Shown here piece after piece: positions 10,681 to 20,779 of a DNA stretch of 64,000 bases. The number at the start of each line of letters is the position of its first letter. Within the stretch, counting starts at the first letter, position 1. A program made the translations under genes and the position numbers. The notes beneath the pieces were generated by a model. The model made no database searches, had not been told where the DNA came from, and saw nothing but the letters and a program-made list of their open reading frames with translations. This stretch comes from Elephas maximus indicus. Taxonomy: Eukaryota > Chordata > Mammalia > Proboscidea > Elephantidae. The stretch is taken from positions 10,457,001 to 10,521,000 of the forward strand of contig NC_064827.1 of NCBI RefSeq assembly GCF_024166365.1, in the 5' to 3' direction.

Positions 10681-11215
10681 CTTTTTTTTTTTTTTAATTG
10701 TGGTGAAAATATACCCAGCAGAACATATAGCAATTCAGCAATTTCTACCTGCATAATTCACTGGCATCAAGTATATCCTTCAAGTTGCACAACCATTCTC
10801 GATATCTTTTTCCAAATTATTTCACCACCGTGAACATAAACTCAGTGCCCCCTAAGCACAAACTCCCCCGTACCCGCGCCCACCCACCCCTGGTAACCAC
10901 CAATAAGCCTTGGTTTCTACAGAGTTTCTTATTCCATATAAGTGAGATCATGCAGTATTTGTCCTTTTGCAACTGACTTATTTCGTTCAGCATGTTTTCA
11001 AGGTTCACTTGTGTTGTGTCACGCATACATCAGGACTTCATTTCTCTTTACGGCTACATAATATTCCATTGTATGGACAGACCACGTTCTGTTTATCCAT
11101 TTGTCTGTTGACGGACACTTTGGTGGTTTCAACCTTTTGGCTATTGTGAAATGTGCTGCAGTGAACATTGGTGTACCAAGGTTTCCTTTCATGTGGCTTT
11201 CTGAGTATGTGGCAG
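10681..11215 (+). mobile_element. L1 3' UTR fragment
   Basis: aattgtggtgaaaatatacc, ttgcacaaccattctcg, tgacttatttcgttcagc, catttgtctgttgacgg and cttttggctattgtg follow the usual L1 order. Confidence 0.85.
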
Positions 11216-11640
11216 GTCATGCTCTATCTGTCCACTTCAGCAAGGCTGGGAAAGAGGAGGCCGCCTCCCCTCTTGACATCCCTCTTCCCTCTTGAAGGAT
11301 CCACACCCTCCCTCTGACTCTCCAAGCCCCTCCTGGGACAATTCAAGGGCGCCATCTTTCTTCATCCATATAATGATCATATTGAAGGAGCCTGCCCTGT
11401 ATGGGCACCTAGGCAGAAAATATAAAAGGCTTTTGGCCTTTCAAAGAGAAGCTTGACCCTAACACAGCCTCTACTGTCTCTTTCTGTGGGGACTGAGGCT
11501 CCACTCCTGCTTAAGGCCCATTTTCCCAAGGGGAAGAGAGATCCTGGGAGGGAGGAACTAAGATAGGTCAGCCTAGCACAAACGTTTGAAAAGATAGGTC
11601 CTCCACATCCCTCTCTGGACCCTTCTCCCTCCTGAAAGTC
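11216..11640. other. intergenic, no recognised feature
   Basis: No exon or repeat recognised. Confidence 0.35.
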
Positions 11641-12240
11641 GCTGTATTATATTGGACAAATTTATTCACTTGAGTCTCAGTTTTACACAGCTGTGAAATG
11701 GGAAATATCATGGCACCTATCTCTTAGGCATGGAATGAGGGCTAAATGATAACACACTCGGAAGTTTGTAGCATGGAGCCTGCCGTCTAAAAGGCATTCT
11801 GTGACAGGGACAGGAGAAACCCTGAGAGTATGGCTTCCGGACACCCTTTCAGCTCAGTAATGAAGTCACTCCTGAGGTTCACCCTTCAAAGATTGGACAG
11901 GCCCATAAAGCAAAACAAGACTAAAGGGGCACACCAGCCCAGGGGCAAGGAGGAGAAAGCAGGAGACAGGAAAGCCGGTAATAGGGAACCCAAGGTTGAG
12001 GAGGGAGAGTGTTGACATGTCACGGGGTTGTCAACAAATGTCATAAAACAATATGTATACTGTTTAATGAGAAACTAGTTTGTCCTGTAAACCTTCATCT
12101 AAAATACAATTAAAAAAAAAAAAAAGGCATTCTGTGATTGTTATATATTGAAGTCAACATAAACTCTTCACCTGACAGAAGAGGAAACGGAAACCCAGAG
12201 ACAGGAAGTACCTTGTCCACGCTTAAAAGCATCAGGCTGT
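11641..12240 (+). repeat. MIR-like repeats split by an L1 end
   Basis: At 11641-11804 the order ttgagtctcagttttacac, gtgaaatgggaaatatcatgg, gagggctaaatgataac is that of a plus-strand MIR. After the L1 insertion, 12138-12240 carries gaggaaacggaaacccagag and acctt-type motifs of a minus-strand MIR. Confidence 0.6.
11805..12121 (+). mobile_element. L1 3' end with 16-base perfect target duplication
   Basis: Flanked by aaaaggcattctgtga at 11789-11804 and 12122-12137, identical. The body (ctttcagctcagtaatgaag, aaggggcacaccagccc, aacaatatgtatactg) closely matches the L1 end at 55815-56326. Confidence 0.95.
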
Positions 12241-12464
12241 GTCTCTTTCCACCACCCTGCTCCCCAACTTGCCTTCTGTGTGAAAGAAACATAATAAAAA
12301 ATAGCAGTGCTGAGGAGGCACCACTGATTTTTAAAATAAATGTCTTGAAACTAAAAATACATGGATCTGTACCTTGAGACACAAAGAATTTTTTTATGTG
12401 ATCTAGACACTTCACTATAGCTGCCTGTCATTGAAATTTTAGAGAGTTACAAGGGGATTCTTTG

Positions 12465-12542
12465 AAATACATGTGTGTGTATATATATATGAAATACATA
12501 CACACACACATACATAGAGAGTACATACATATATAGAGAGAG
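12465..12542. repeat. simple repeats (TG)n/(TA)n/(CA)n/(GA)n
   Basis: Low-complexity dinucleotide runs between unique sequence and a SINE. A similar AT-rich run lies at 12747-12780. Confidence 0.9.
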
Positions 12543-12750
12543 AGAGTCCCTGGTGGCATGAACGAGTAAGCATTTGACTACTCACCAAAAGGTTGGTGGT
12601 TCAAGTTCACCCAGAGGCACCTAAGAAGAAAAATCTGGTGATTTGCTTCTGAAAGCTCACAGCCATTGAAAATACAGTGGGCCACAGTTCTCTGACACAG
12701 GTGGGCTTGCCATGAGTCAAAGTCAACTTGATGGCAACTATTTAAAAAAT
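12543..12750 (+). mobile_element. AfroSINE, 'gagtccctggtggca' subtype
   Basis: agtccctggtggcatgaac to tcaacttgatggcaac. Confidence 0.9.
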
Positions 12751-12780
12751 ATATATATACATATAAAATAAATATATATA

Positions 12781-12940
12781 TGGAGCCCTGGTGGTGCAAG
12801 GGTTAAGAACAGAGCTTTGCTGCTAACCAAAAAAGTCGCCAGTTCAAATCCACCAACTGCTCCTTGGAAATGCTATGGGGCAGTTCTACTCTGTCCTATA
12901 GGGTCACTTTGAGTCAATCGACTTGATGGCAACGGGTATG
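12781..12940 (+). mobile_element. AfroSINE, short subtype
   Basis: ggagccctggtggtgcaag to cgacttgatggcaacggg; B box ttcaaatcc. Confidence 0.9.
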
Positions 12941-12991
12941 TGTGTGTTTTCAAAACTTATATCAGATTCTATGTTAAAACAATCTATTAAA

Positions 12992-13043
12992 AAAAAACAA
13001 AACCTATTGCTGTCGAGTCAATTCCAACTCATAGCGACCTTAT
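12992..13043 (-). mobile_element. AfroSINE 3' tail fragment
   Basis: cctattgctgtcgagtcaat followed by ccaactcatagcgacc only. Confidence 0.75.
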
Positions 13044-13528
13044 TTTTTTCCCCAGAGTTCTGTGTCTAATGAATTTGTAAACCTGTTACTGAGTATCTGC
13101 TGATATGAGGACCTCACTATATTTGAACAATCTTGGGGGGAATGTTACAGTCACGTCCCCTTCAGACAGAAGCAAAATAGACGGAGTTACAGTAAAATCA
13201 CCTAAAATGACACTCATGGGTTCCAGGCAGTCCTCCCGTGTTGTGAAGCCCTGCGACGCTCGGGTAAAATGGAAAACCAATAAACCTATGAACCCGCTGA
13301 CAGGGCACTGAGTGATCACTGATGAAACAACAAAGACCTTCATTTCCAGCAGACGTTCCCTCTCTAATCGTTAGGTGAGAGAGTAACTGAAGTCACGTGG
13401 CTGTCCCACTGGACGAGCACTCCACTCCTCCCTGGGACGGGACTTGAGAGGGTGTGGAAAGCAGTGTTCATACAGCCAGCACCTCTTCAGCCCAAAGGCC
13501 CATCCCAGCTGACATAGTAGGAGTCCCC
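13044..13528 (-). other. TMEM252 3' UTR/flank
   Basis: Lies 3' of the TMEM252 stop on the minus strand. No canonical AATAAA or ATTAAA is found on that strand in this interval, so the transcript end is not placed. No repeat is recognised. Confidence 0.45.
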
Positions 13529-13982
13529 TTAAATGACTGTGCAGAGTGTTGACCGTCCCCCTCCAGGGCCCACCTGCCCGGCCACATCCCAGCACATCTG
13601 TGAAGTGTCACAGCTGTCCCAGAGTGCCCCCAAGGCTGCTCCAGTGCAGACCACTGACCCAGCCTCTCTTCCCATGGCCCCTTGACCGAGTTCATCGTCA
13701 GCAGCTGATCCCGGTGAAGGTGCGTCACAGCGGGACCTTCCCTGCCTTTGGCATCCCTGACTGTGCCCCTCAGCACCCAGGGACGTGGCTGCGGCCTCTA
13801 TGTCTGTTACAGATTCTTCATAGGGTGGAGGGGCCTCTGGCTGGGCCTCGATTTCCCCGCTGAAGTCAAGGTCCACCTCAGTATACAGTGGTGGGGGGAT
13901 CTCAGAGGCTGCTCCCCCGGCGCCACAGGTCTGCTTGTCCGCATCAAGGCTCTCTTCATAGGCCGGAGGGTAGAAATCTGGC
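13529..13982 (-). other. TMEM252: TMEM252 exon 2 (coding part)
   Basis: Begins with the last base of codon 89, then PDFYPPAYEES. Holds all three PPxY motifs. The TAA stop is at 13529-13531. Confidence 0.9.
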
Positions 13983-16900
13983 CTGGGTCAAAGCACGTCA
14001 CAAACACGCAAGCATTACTGAAGAGGTTCACGCCAAAGCAGCATGTGTCTGTCTTTTTCGACTCACACTTGTGCAAAGTTAAACTGCTAAGAAACATTAA
14101 CCCTGAAACAGACGCACTCCTTCCCTGGCACTGCCAGGTTTTTAAAATGTGCTGCAGCTCTTTTGGCATGGTCCTCTTTTTCTGCCATATTGTATGTGTC
14201 TCTAGTCATATCTTCCCAGGCTATTCCTAAGTTTCTGGAAGAAATCAGCCAATGAAAACCCTATGGAATCACAATGGTCCCTTCCTGTTGTACATGGGGC
14301 TGCCATAAGCCAGTGGCTGACTCGATGGCAGCTAACAATAGCAACATTCTCAGTGTTCTGTCACCCGTCTGTCAGTCTGTCATACTGTGGTGGCTTGTGT
14401 GTTCCTGTGATGCTGGAAGCTATTCCACCGGTATTTCAAATAGCCACAGGGTCACCCATGCTGGACAGGTTTCAGTGGAGCTTTCAGACTAAGACAGACT
14501 AGGAAGAAAGGCCCAGTGATCTATTTCTGAAAAATTTCCCACTGCTGTTGAGTAGAGTCAGACTCACAGCGACCCTATAGGACAGAGTAGAACTGTCCCA
14601 TAGGGTCTCCAAGGCTGTAACTTTACAGAAGCAGACTGCCACATCTTTCTCCAGCGGAGTGGCTGGTGGGTTCAAACCACCAAGCTTTCAGTTAGCAAGT
14701 GAGCACTTAAAGCACTAAGCCAATGAAAACTCTATGGGTCACAACAGAATACTGTCTGATATAGTGCTGTAAGACAAGCCCCTGGGTTGAAAGTACTCAA
14801 AATACATATAGCGGATGCAACAATGGACTCAAGCATATCAACGATTGTGAATACAGTGCAGGACTGAGCAACATTCTGCTCTTGTGCATGGATGGGGTCA
14901 CCACGAGTCAGCTATCTCACCAACTGAGAAGGATAACAAATTCCTAGTTCCAGGCTATTTCCTGTCTTGCTCACTCATGGAACCAGCGTGAGGTCCTTAT
15001 CAGGGTTAGCAGACATAAGAGCCATGACTTTAGAACTTCTGTCTACCCAGTTATTTAGTCCGTCCTCACCCTCATCTCCATCGAGCAAGTCATCTTCTAC
15101 GCAACTGCACTCGCTGTCTGGGCCCCTCCCATCCAGTGAAAGGATGAATGAAAGCCACCTGCAAGCAGGTCCCTGAACTATACCAGCTGCTTCCCATTCC
15201 CACCACTCTTTCCAGTCTCAGCAGCTCGTTTCAAAGAAAACACACAACCATACTCACTTCCCAAACCATTGCAATGGGCTGCTTTATGTAGATAGATTTC
15301 ACTTGCAGCCTTTGCTATGCCAATAGGCCGATGGCGGAGGGGCCGTTCACGCCAAAGCTGATGTCCTCATTGGTAACCTTGGCCAACGTTGCTCACTGCT
15401 GAATCCTCTGGCTTCTCTATCATGAACAGGGTTGGGGGTGGGGTGGAAGTGAGGAAGAGGGTGGGGGTGAGCTCGGTTAAGTTGTGTGTTTGTAGAGCGA
15501 GTGCTGCCACTGCCTTCGGGGAGTGTTTATGGTGCGCAACCACAACAAAACAGGGGCTGCCTGCCATTGTAGCCACAGCTCCACTCCTAATGTCACCAGG
15601 CCCAAAGCCAAACAGCTGGAGGAGCTGTCTACTCTAGGCAGTAACTCTCAGCCTTCACCAGGATAGCCGAGGCTGCATCACCTGGCAGTGAGTAAAGGTG
15701 TTGCAGGTGGAAAGGTAGGCTCCTGCTGGAGTGATTTGAGAGGCTCTGGGGTGACTGTTGTCTGCTCCAAAACCCTGTTCCCCTTGCCCAATGCCCTCCC
15801 TCCTCCTGCCACTGCCATTCACATCCCCAGGGTCCTAAATCTACCATTAGACATTTATTTGTTTGGATGTCTCAACCTGGGTACACATTTTGAACGCAAA
15901 TAAAACCAAACCAAAGCTGTTGCCACTGAGTCGATTCTGACTAATTGCGACGTCGTGTGTTACGGAGTAGAACTGAGCTCCCTAGAGATTTCTTGGCTGT
16001 AATCCTTTTACAGAGGCAGATCTCTGGGCATTGCTTCTGTAGCCCCGCTGCGGTTGGCAGTACAGCGTAAATCATTTGCACCATGTAGGGACTATAGATA
16101 TAAAGCCCCTCTGCCTTTGAGTTGATTCCGACTCATAGCCACCCCATAGGACAGAGTAGAACTGCCCCATAGAGTTCCCAAGGAGCACCTGGTAGATTGA
16201 ACTGCCAACCTTTTGGTTAGCAGCCATAGCTCTTAACCACTACGCCACCAGTGTTTCCAGAGGCCTTACTAGTTAGTACAATAAACACTGGAAATGGGTT
16301 TTTGTTGTTGTAGTTCACATCTTTTTAATCAGCATAATGGATGTAAAAAGTGGACTGTCGTTGGTAAATTACTTGTATTCAAGACATGTGGAGTTGCTGA
16401 CATGTTTTAGAGATTCTCTATCCTTGCACAAAGAAGGCAAAAGCATTCGTGAAGTCTTGTACCTTAAGGAGGTTGCCTGAGGTTTTAGCCCTAAGTGGTC
16501 CCATGTTCAGCCAAGAACTAGGAGGTTTCTGGTTGCCTGATAGAGTCCCGGGGTGGTGCAAATGATTAATGCGCTTGGCTGCTAACTGAAAAGCTGGAGT
16601 GCCGAGTCTACCCAGAAATGACTCAGAAGAAAGGTCTGGAGATCAACTGCTGAAAAATCAGCCATTGAAAACTCTATGGAGCCCAGTTCTACTCTGACAC
16701 ACATGGGGTGGCGACACGTTGAAGTCAACTCAACGACAGTTGGTTGGCTGTCTGATACTGACCATATAATTAGCTGAATCTTACCTCTAGAATGTCCTTA
16801 CCTTGTTGCCAATGAATCTTTCCTTCACGGTGTGATCAGAACACCTTAAAGGACAATAAGCTTACAAAGAGATTGCACAACTGATTTTATGCCTGCTGGC

Positions 16901-17982
16901 TGATTTGTTACAGATGGCGGAATTTGGTCGGTGACTTGCTTCCCTTACAATCTGGTGGTCAGGTTATAGAGGATAACTAAGCATCACCTACCTCTAACTA
17001 ATGACAGCTTCCATGATATAACAAAGAACCTGAGAGTCGGGCCTCTTATATTGGCTTAGGAGGGATTTCGCCCAGGAGGCATAATGATTTCTCTAAGGTA
17101 AATTCCCTCTCTTGCAGTTAGCTGCCATCGAGTCAGCCTCTGACTCATGGAGACCCCATGTGCCAGAGTAGAACTGCCCCATAGGGTTTTCTTGGCTGTG
17201 ATCTTTATGGAAGCAGTTCTCCAGGCCATTCTTCCATGGAGTCACTGGGCGGGTTCAGCAACCTATCGCAAACCACTTGTGCTACCCGGTCTCGTAAATT
17301 CCCTTAACTTCCTGGCTTTCCCAAAAGGCAACACCATTCTTTCTAATGACGAACCCCTGAGTGATTCGTCAATAACGAAACTTGTGTTCTAGACAGACAG
17401 CATAGGAGCCCTGGTGGTGCAATGGTTAAGCACTTGGCTGCTAAATGAAAGGTTGGTGGCTCAAACCTACCTGAAGCTCCGCAGGAGAAAAGACCTGGCA
17501 ATCTGCTCCCATAAAGATTACAGCTAGGAAACCCTACGGGGCAGTTGTACTCTGTAGTATAGGGTCACAATGAGTCCAAATTGCTTCAACGGCACACAAC
17601 ATACAGCGCCATGGGACATGAAAATTGCGCCATAGTGGGATTAGAAGTCACTCAGCTTTTCCACAACTCAACCCCACACTCAACCCTTCTTTTCTCTGTG
17701 TCTTCTCAGCACTTACCTGTCCACCGTGGCCAGGGCCAGGTGCCCCTGAGCAAGGTGTTGTCTGAGCATCCTTGTGCTTTTTCTTGCCTGGCGGTAGATG
17801 CTCCAGAAAATTCCACTCAGCAGGATCACAAAGCCCAAAGGCAGGAGCAGATAGGCCATAATCAGGTTCCCTCGGCAGTTGAATGAGGAGCCTGAAGAGA
17901 TGAAGAAGGCCCCTAGGCAGATGACCAGGAAGCCTGTGAGGATCGTGAGGGCACAGGGAACCAGACTGGTCCTGTGCCACAT
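13529..17982 (-). CDS. TMEM252: TMEM252, transmembrane protein 252, complete two-exon gene
   Basis: The coding sequence joins 17982-17717 and 13982-13529: 720 bases, 239 residues. Exon 1 opens MWHRTSLVPC and has two hydrophobic helices, about residues 5-28 and 40-62, the second including AYLLLPLGFVILLSGIFW, a strongly conserved TMEM252 segment. The cytosolic tail carries three PPxY motifs (PPAY 94-97, PPLY 119-122, PPPY 140-143), typical binding sites for WW-domain (NEDD4-type) ubiquitin ligases. The protein is a small two-pass membrane protein whose cellular role is poorly known. The intron donor is AG|GTAAGT at 17716, the acceptor ends CCCAG at 13983, and the split codon gives R89. The human protein is about 170 residues (from memory), so this one is roughly 66 residues longer at its C terminus (see findings). 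The start has G at -3. It is convergent with PGM5. Confidence 0.95.
14236..14346 (+). mobile_element. 3' part of a tRNA-Gly-type composite SINE or RTE hybrid
   Basis: aaatcagccaatgaaaaccc, gttgtacatggggctgcc and ctgactcgatggcagctaac form the tail half of the family seen complete at 52356-52702. Confidence 0.7.
14347..14932 (+). mobile_element. RTE 5'/3' hybrid (join type 2), interrupted by a SINE
   Basis: Leader: tcacccgtctgtcagtctg, gctggaagctattccacc, cagactaagacagactagg. After the SINE: ccaatgaaaactctatgg, tactgtctgatatagtgctg, actcaaaatacatatagc. It then joins directly to the RTE 3' end gcaacaatggactcaagc, ggactgagcaacattctg. The copy at 56327-56515 has the same junction. Confidence 0.8.
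14533..14703 (-). mobile_element. AfroSINE inside the RTE hybrid
   Basis: ccactgctgttgagtagag to cttagcaagtgagcactt-type head. It separates 'tctgaaaaattt' from 'agccaatgaaaac' of the host element. Confidence 0.9.
15905..16090 (-). mobile_element. AfroSINE, diverged
   Basis: ccaaagctgttgccactgag to catttgcaccatgtaggg. Confidence 0.8.
16098..16258 (-). mobile_element. AfroSINE, short subtype
   Basis: tttgagttgattccgactc, gaactgccaaccttttgg, cactacgccaccagtg. Confidence 0.9.
16540..16752 (+). mobile_element. AfroSINE, 'gagtccc' subtype
   Basis: agagtcccggggtggtgc, aaaatcagccattgaaaac, aactcaacgacagttgg. Confidence 0.9.
17112..17290 (-). mobile_element. AfroSINE, diverged
   Basis: tagctgccatcgagtcagc, gaactgccccatagggttt, accacttgtgctaccc. 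Confidence 0.85.
17403..17602 (+). mobile_element. AfroSINE, long subtype
   Basis: taggagccctggtggtgc to gcttcaacggcacacaac. Its tail lies only about 115 bases from the TMEM252 exon 1 donor. Confidence 0.9.
17717..17982 (-). other. TMEM252: TMEM252 exon 1 (coding part)
   Basis: ATG at 17980-17982. Encodes residues 1-88 and two bases of codon 89, including both membrane helices. The frame meets a TAA inside the donor, so splicing is required. Confidence 0.95.
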
Positions 17983-18072
17983 CCCTGCTCCTCTGGGACC
18001 CAGTGCCCTGACCCCGCCACTCCCCTCCTCCCTGTGAGCTTGGACAGAATGCTCTCATTAGCCGGCTCACAG

Positions 18073-18080
18073 CTTTATAT
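18073..18080 (-). promoter_or_regulatory. TMEM252 TATA box
   Basis: The minus strand reads CATATAAAGC about 90 bases upstream of the ATG. Transcription start is expected near 18045-18050, giving a 5' UTR of about 65 bases. No repeat lies in the proximal region. Confidence 0.65.
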
Positions 18081-18109
18081 GCTTGCTTGGGCACCAACTG
18101 GCCTTTGGA

Positions 18110-18555
18110 CAATTATATGAAGCAGGCACTTGGAAGCTATTTATTAACCGGCGGAAGTAACTATAATAGCCTTAGAGGATTAATCTAAAAACATAGCATG
18201 GGTGTTGCATGAAGGAGTGGCTTCTCCTAGCCGTTGTGCTCTTCGGAGCTGGGAAGGACCCTCAGCTGATCCCAGGGATTTGAGGGGAAGCCTCCCATCC
18301 TTTGGTCGGAAAGACACTGGTCTCTTAATCGCCGTGGTGGATAATAACCACCCTAGAAACTCGAGAAATTAGTATTCCTTGATCGGTTATCTGCTTTATG
18401 TTTGGCGAAGGGTCCTTTGCTTCTTTCTTCTTTATTTTTCTGTACTAATAAGGCATTTCTTTAAGGCTTTTTAGCGTTTGTATCTTGCTTCCCTCAGTGA
18501 ACCTCCCTTCATTGCCCCACACTGTGGTGATGGACATGTTCCTGGGTGGACCAAA
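18110..18555. other. TMEM252 upstream flank
   Basis: No repeat recognised. Likely contains upstream regulatory sequence, but no specific site is defended here. Confidence 0.35.
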
Positions 18556-18702
18556 TGGTTTGTGCTCATTGCTTACCTAAAGGCGGTGATTCAAATTCAC
18601 CCAGCAGTGCCGTGAAAGAAAAGGCCTGGTGATCTGCCTCCGTAAAGTTTAACCAAAAACCAAACCTGTTGCTGTCAAGTCAGTTCCGACACATAGTGAC
18701 CC
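18556..18702. mobile_element. two AfroSINE pieces in opposite orientation
   Basis: A plus-strand head/body (ttcacccagcagtgccgtg, gcctggtgatctgcc) to about 18647 meets a minus-strand tail (ccaaaaaccaaacctgttg) to 18702. Confidence 0.7.
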
Positions 18703-18707
18703 AATTC

Positions 18708-18998
18708 TGTCTTGGAAGAAGTACAACCAGAATGCTCCTGAGAAGCAAGGATGGCGAGGCTACTTCTCACATACTTTGGACATGTTGTCAGGAGGGACTA
18801 GCCCCTGGAGAAGGACATCATGCTTAGTAAACTACAGGGTCAGGGGAAAAGAGGAAGACCCTCAATGAGATGGATTGACACAGTGGCTACAACAGTGGGC
18901 TCAAACATAGCAATGATTGTGAGGATGGCGCAGGACCAGGCAGTGTTTTGTTCTATTGTACATGGGGTAGCTATGAGTCAGAACCAACTTAATAGCAC
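18708..18998 (+). mobile_element. RTE LINE 3' end
   Basis: ctgtcttggaagaagtac, aatgctcctgagaagcaagg, ttggacatgttgtcagg and gtcagaaccaacttaatagc. It directly abuts SINE pieces on both sides. Confidence 0.9.
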
Positions 18999-19011
18999 TT
19001 TTTTTTTTTTT

Positions 19012-19175
19012 TTAACAGCAACAGGGCAGAAGAGAACTGCCCCATAAGGTTTCCAAGGCCATAAATCTTTACAGAAGCAGACTGCCACATGTTTCTCCTG
19101 CGGGCCATTGGGTAGGTTTGAACCACTGACCTTTTGGTTAGCAGCCAAGCACTTAACCATGGCGCCACAGCCAGG
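19012..19175 (-). mobile_element. AfroSINE
   Basis: gaactgccccataaggtttc to accatggcgccacag. Confidence 0.85.
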
Positions 19176-19176
19176 G

Positions 19177-19268
19177 AAGTCCTACGGGGCTCTTCTACGC
19201 TGTAACTCATGGGGTGGCTATGAGTTGGAATTGACGGCAACTAATGAGAACAACAACAACAACACAGT
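19177..19268 (+). mobile_element. AfroSINE 3' half
   Basis: gtcctacggggctcttc, gctatgagttggaattgac and an (aac)n tail. Confidence 0.8.
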
Positions 19269-19825
19269 ATTGGAAAAATTCCAAGGGAAAAGCCAGGGTG
19301 AACCCCCCAATTCCTTCTTCTCTGTTGACAAGAAGGTGAACTTCAGCACGGGGGGAAGGAATGCATTGGACAGAGCAGCTGTAAGAGATGGCGGCTTGGG
19401 GATTTGGGGGGATTTCTGGTAAAAGATGGTAGTCCAGGTTGCCCCTGCCCTGATTCTGGTTTCGAATCTCTCCCACTGTCTCCCAAACGTCGAGACCCCA
19501 GGATCTCTTGTAGTTAACACATAGCTGATTGATAAACATTATCTGCTTATTGCTCAACCACTGGCCCCCATTTCTGACTCACTAGAAACTTTGGGACCAT
19601 GTCACCTCCTTCCTGCCCACAGCAAGGCCACGTTCTTTTGATAAATGAGCATTCCCCGAAGTGTGTAGCATGTTAACACCTCCAGGCAAAACAAATGCAT
19701 CTGAGAAGGGCTGCCTGTTAAGTTCCCACCCTTGCTCACACACACCTTAGGGCTTTACAGAACACATGAGCATATTAATGGCTCTGATAAGTCCTGCAAC
19801 CTTTCCCCCCTCATAACATATGTAA
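19269..19825. other. intergenic, no recognised feature
   Basis: No exon or repeat recognised. Confidence 0.35.
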
Positions 19826-20028
19826 CCAAACCAGTTGCCATTGAGTCGAGTCCAACTCATGGAGAGCTCATGTGTGTCAGAGTAAAACTGTGCCCCATAG
19901 GGTTTTCAATGGATGATTTTTTTTGGAAGTAGATTGCCAGGCCTTTCTTCCAAAGTGCCTCTGGGTGGACTCGAACCTCCAACCTTTCGGTTAGCAGTTG
20001 AGTGTGTTAACTGTTTGCACCCCCCAGA
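19826..20028 (-). mobile_element. AfroSINE, 'gagtccc' subtype
   Basis: ccaaaccagttgccattgag, ggcctttcttccaaagtgcc, aactgtttgcaccccc. Confidence 0.9.
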
Positions 20029-20555
20029 GATCTCATCATATGCTGCTAAAAATGTTCCCTGTCCGCTCCCCATATCATTGCTCTGTGTAGCATTGCCTCA
20101 AGGAATCTTTCCAGAACCAGCCTCCTCTTTTCTGTCAGGAATTTGTTCCATCTTGAGTGTCCTCAGTTGCAGGCACTTCATTCCAGATCTGGTTCATGGC
20201 CTGGCTACTGCCTGCTTTATTTGATGTTTTGGCATGTCTCTAACAACTGTCCCTTGCTCAGAGAGACTCTGGGTTGCTTTTGCCCAGAGAGGTGGTCTTC
20301 AGTTCCCCTTTGCTACCCCCGGGACCCATGACTCCATTGCCATGATCTTCCATTTACTTTCCAATGGGGAAATCAATTCTTTGTGCAGTTCCTGTCAGTT
20401 CCACATATACCCATTAGTCTCACACCCAGCATCTCCTCAACTCTACCTTAATGTTGTGGGCTAGGAGAGGAAGTAACCACAGACCAAAAAAGACATCAGG
20501 CACTTCCTCATTCTACCCTCCAAGCCCCTCCTTAACTACCTCCTGTCCCTACTTT
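20029..20555. other. intergenic, no recognised feature
   Basis: No exon or repeat recognised. Confidence 0.35.
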
Positions 20556-20720
20556 GGAAACCCTGGTGGTGTAGTGGTTAAGTGCTACTGCTGCTAACCA
20601 AGAGGTCGGCAGTTCGGATCCAGCAGGTGCTCCTTGGTAACTCTATGGGCTAGTTCTACTATGTCCTATAGTGTCGCTATGAGTAGGAATTGACTCAACA
20701 GCAGTGGGTTTGATTTTTTT
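20556..20720 (+). mobile_element. AfroSINE, short subtype
   Basis: ggaaaccctggtggtgtagtgg to ttgactcaacagcagtggg. Confidence 0.9.
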
Positions 20721-20779
20721 CGGGTCCCTACTCTGAGCTACTTCCTTCTTGTAGTCTTCATATTACACTTTTAATTTTT

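Larger units (their letters stand above)
13983..17716 (-). other. TMEM252: TMEM252 intron
   Basis: A GT-AG intron of 3734 bases. It contains an RTE hybrid, seven AfroSINE pieces and about 1.2 kb (14933-15904 and 16259-16540) with no recognised repeat. Confidence 0.9.

Noticed and set aside
13748-14230. 160-codon open frame on the plus strand
   Set aside because: Antisense shadow of TMEM252 exon 2.
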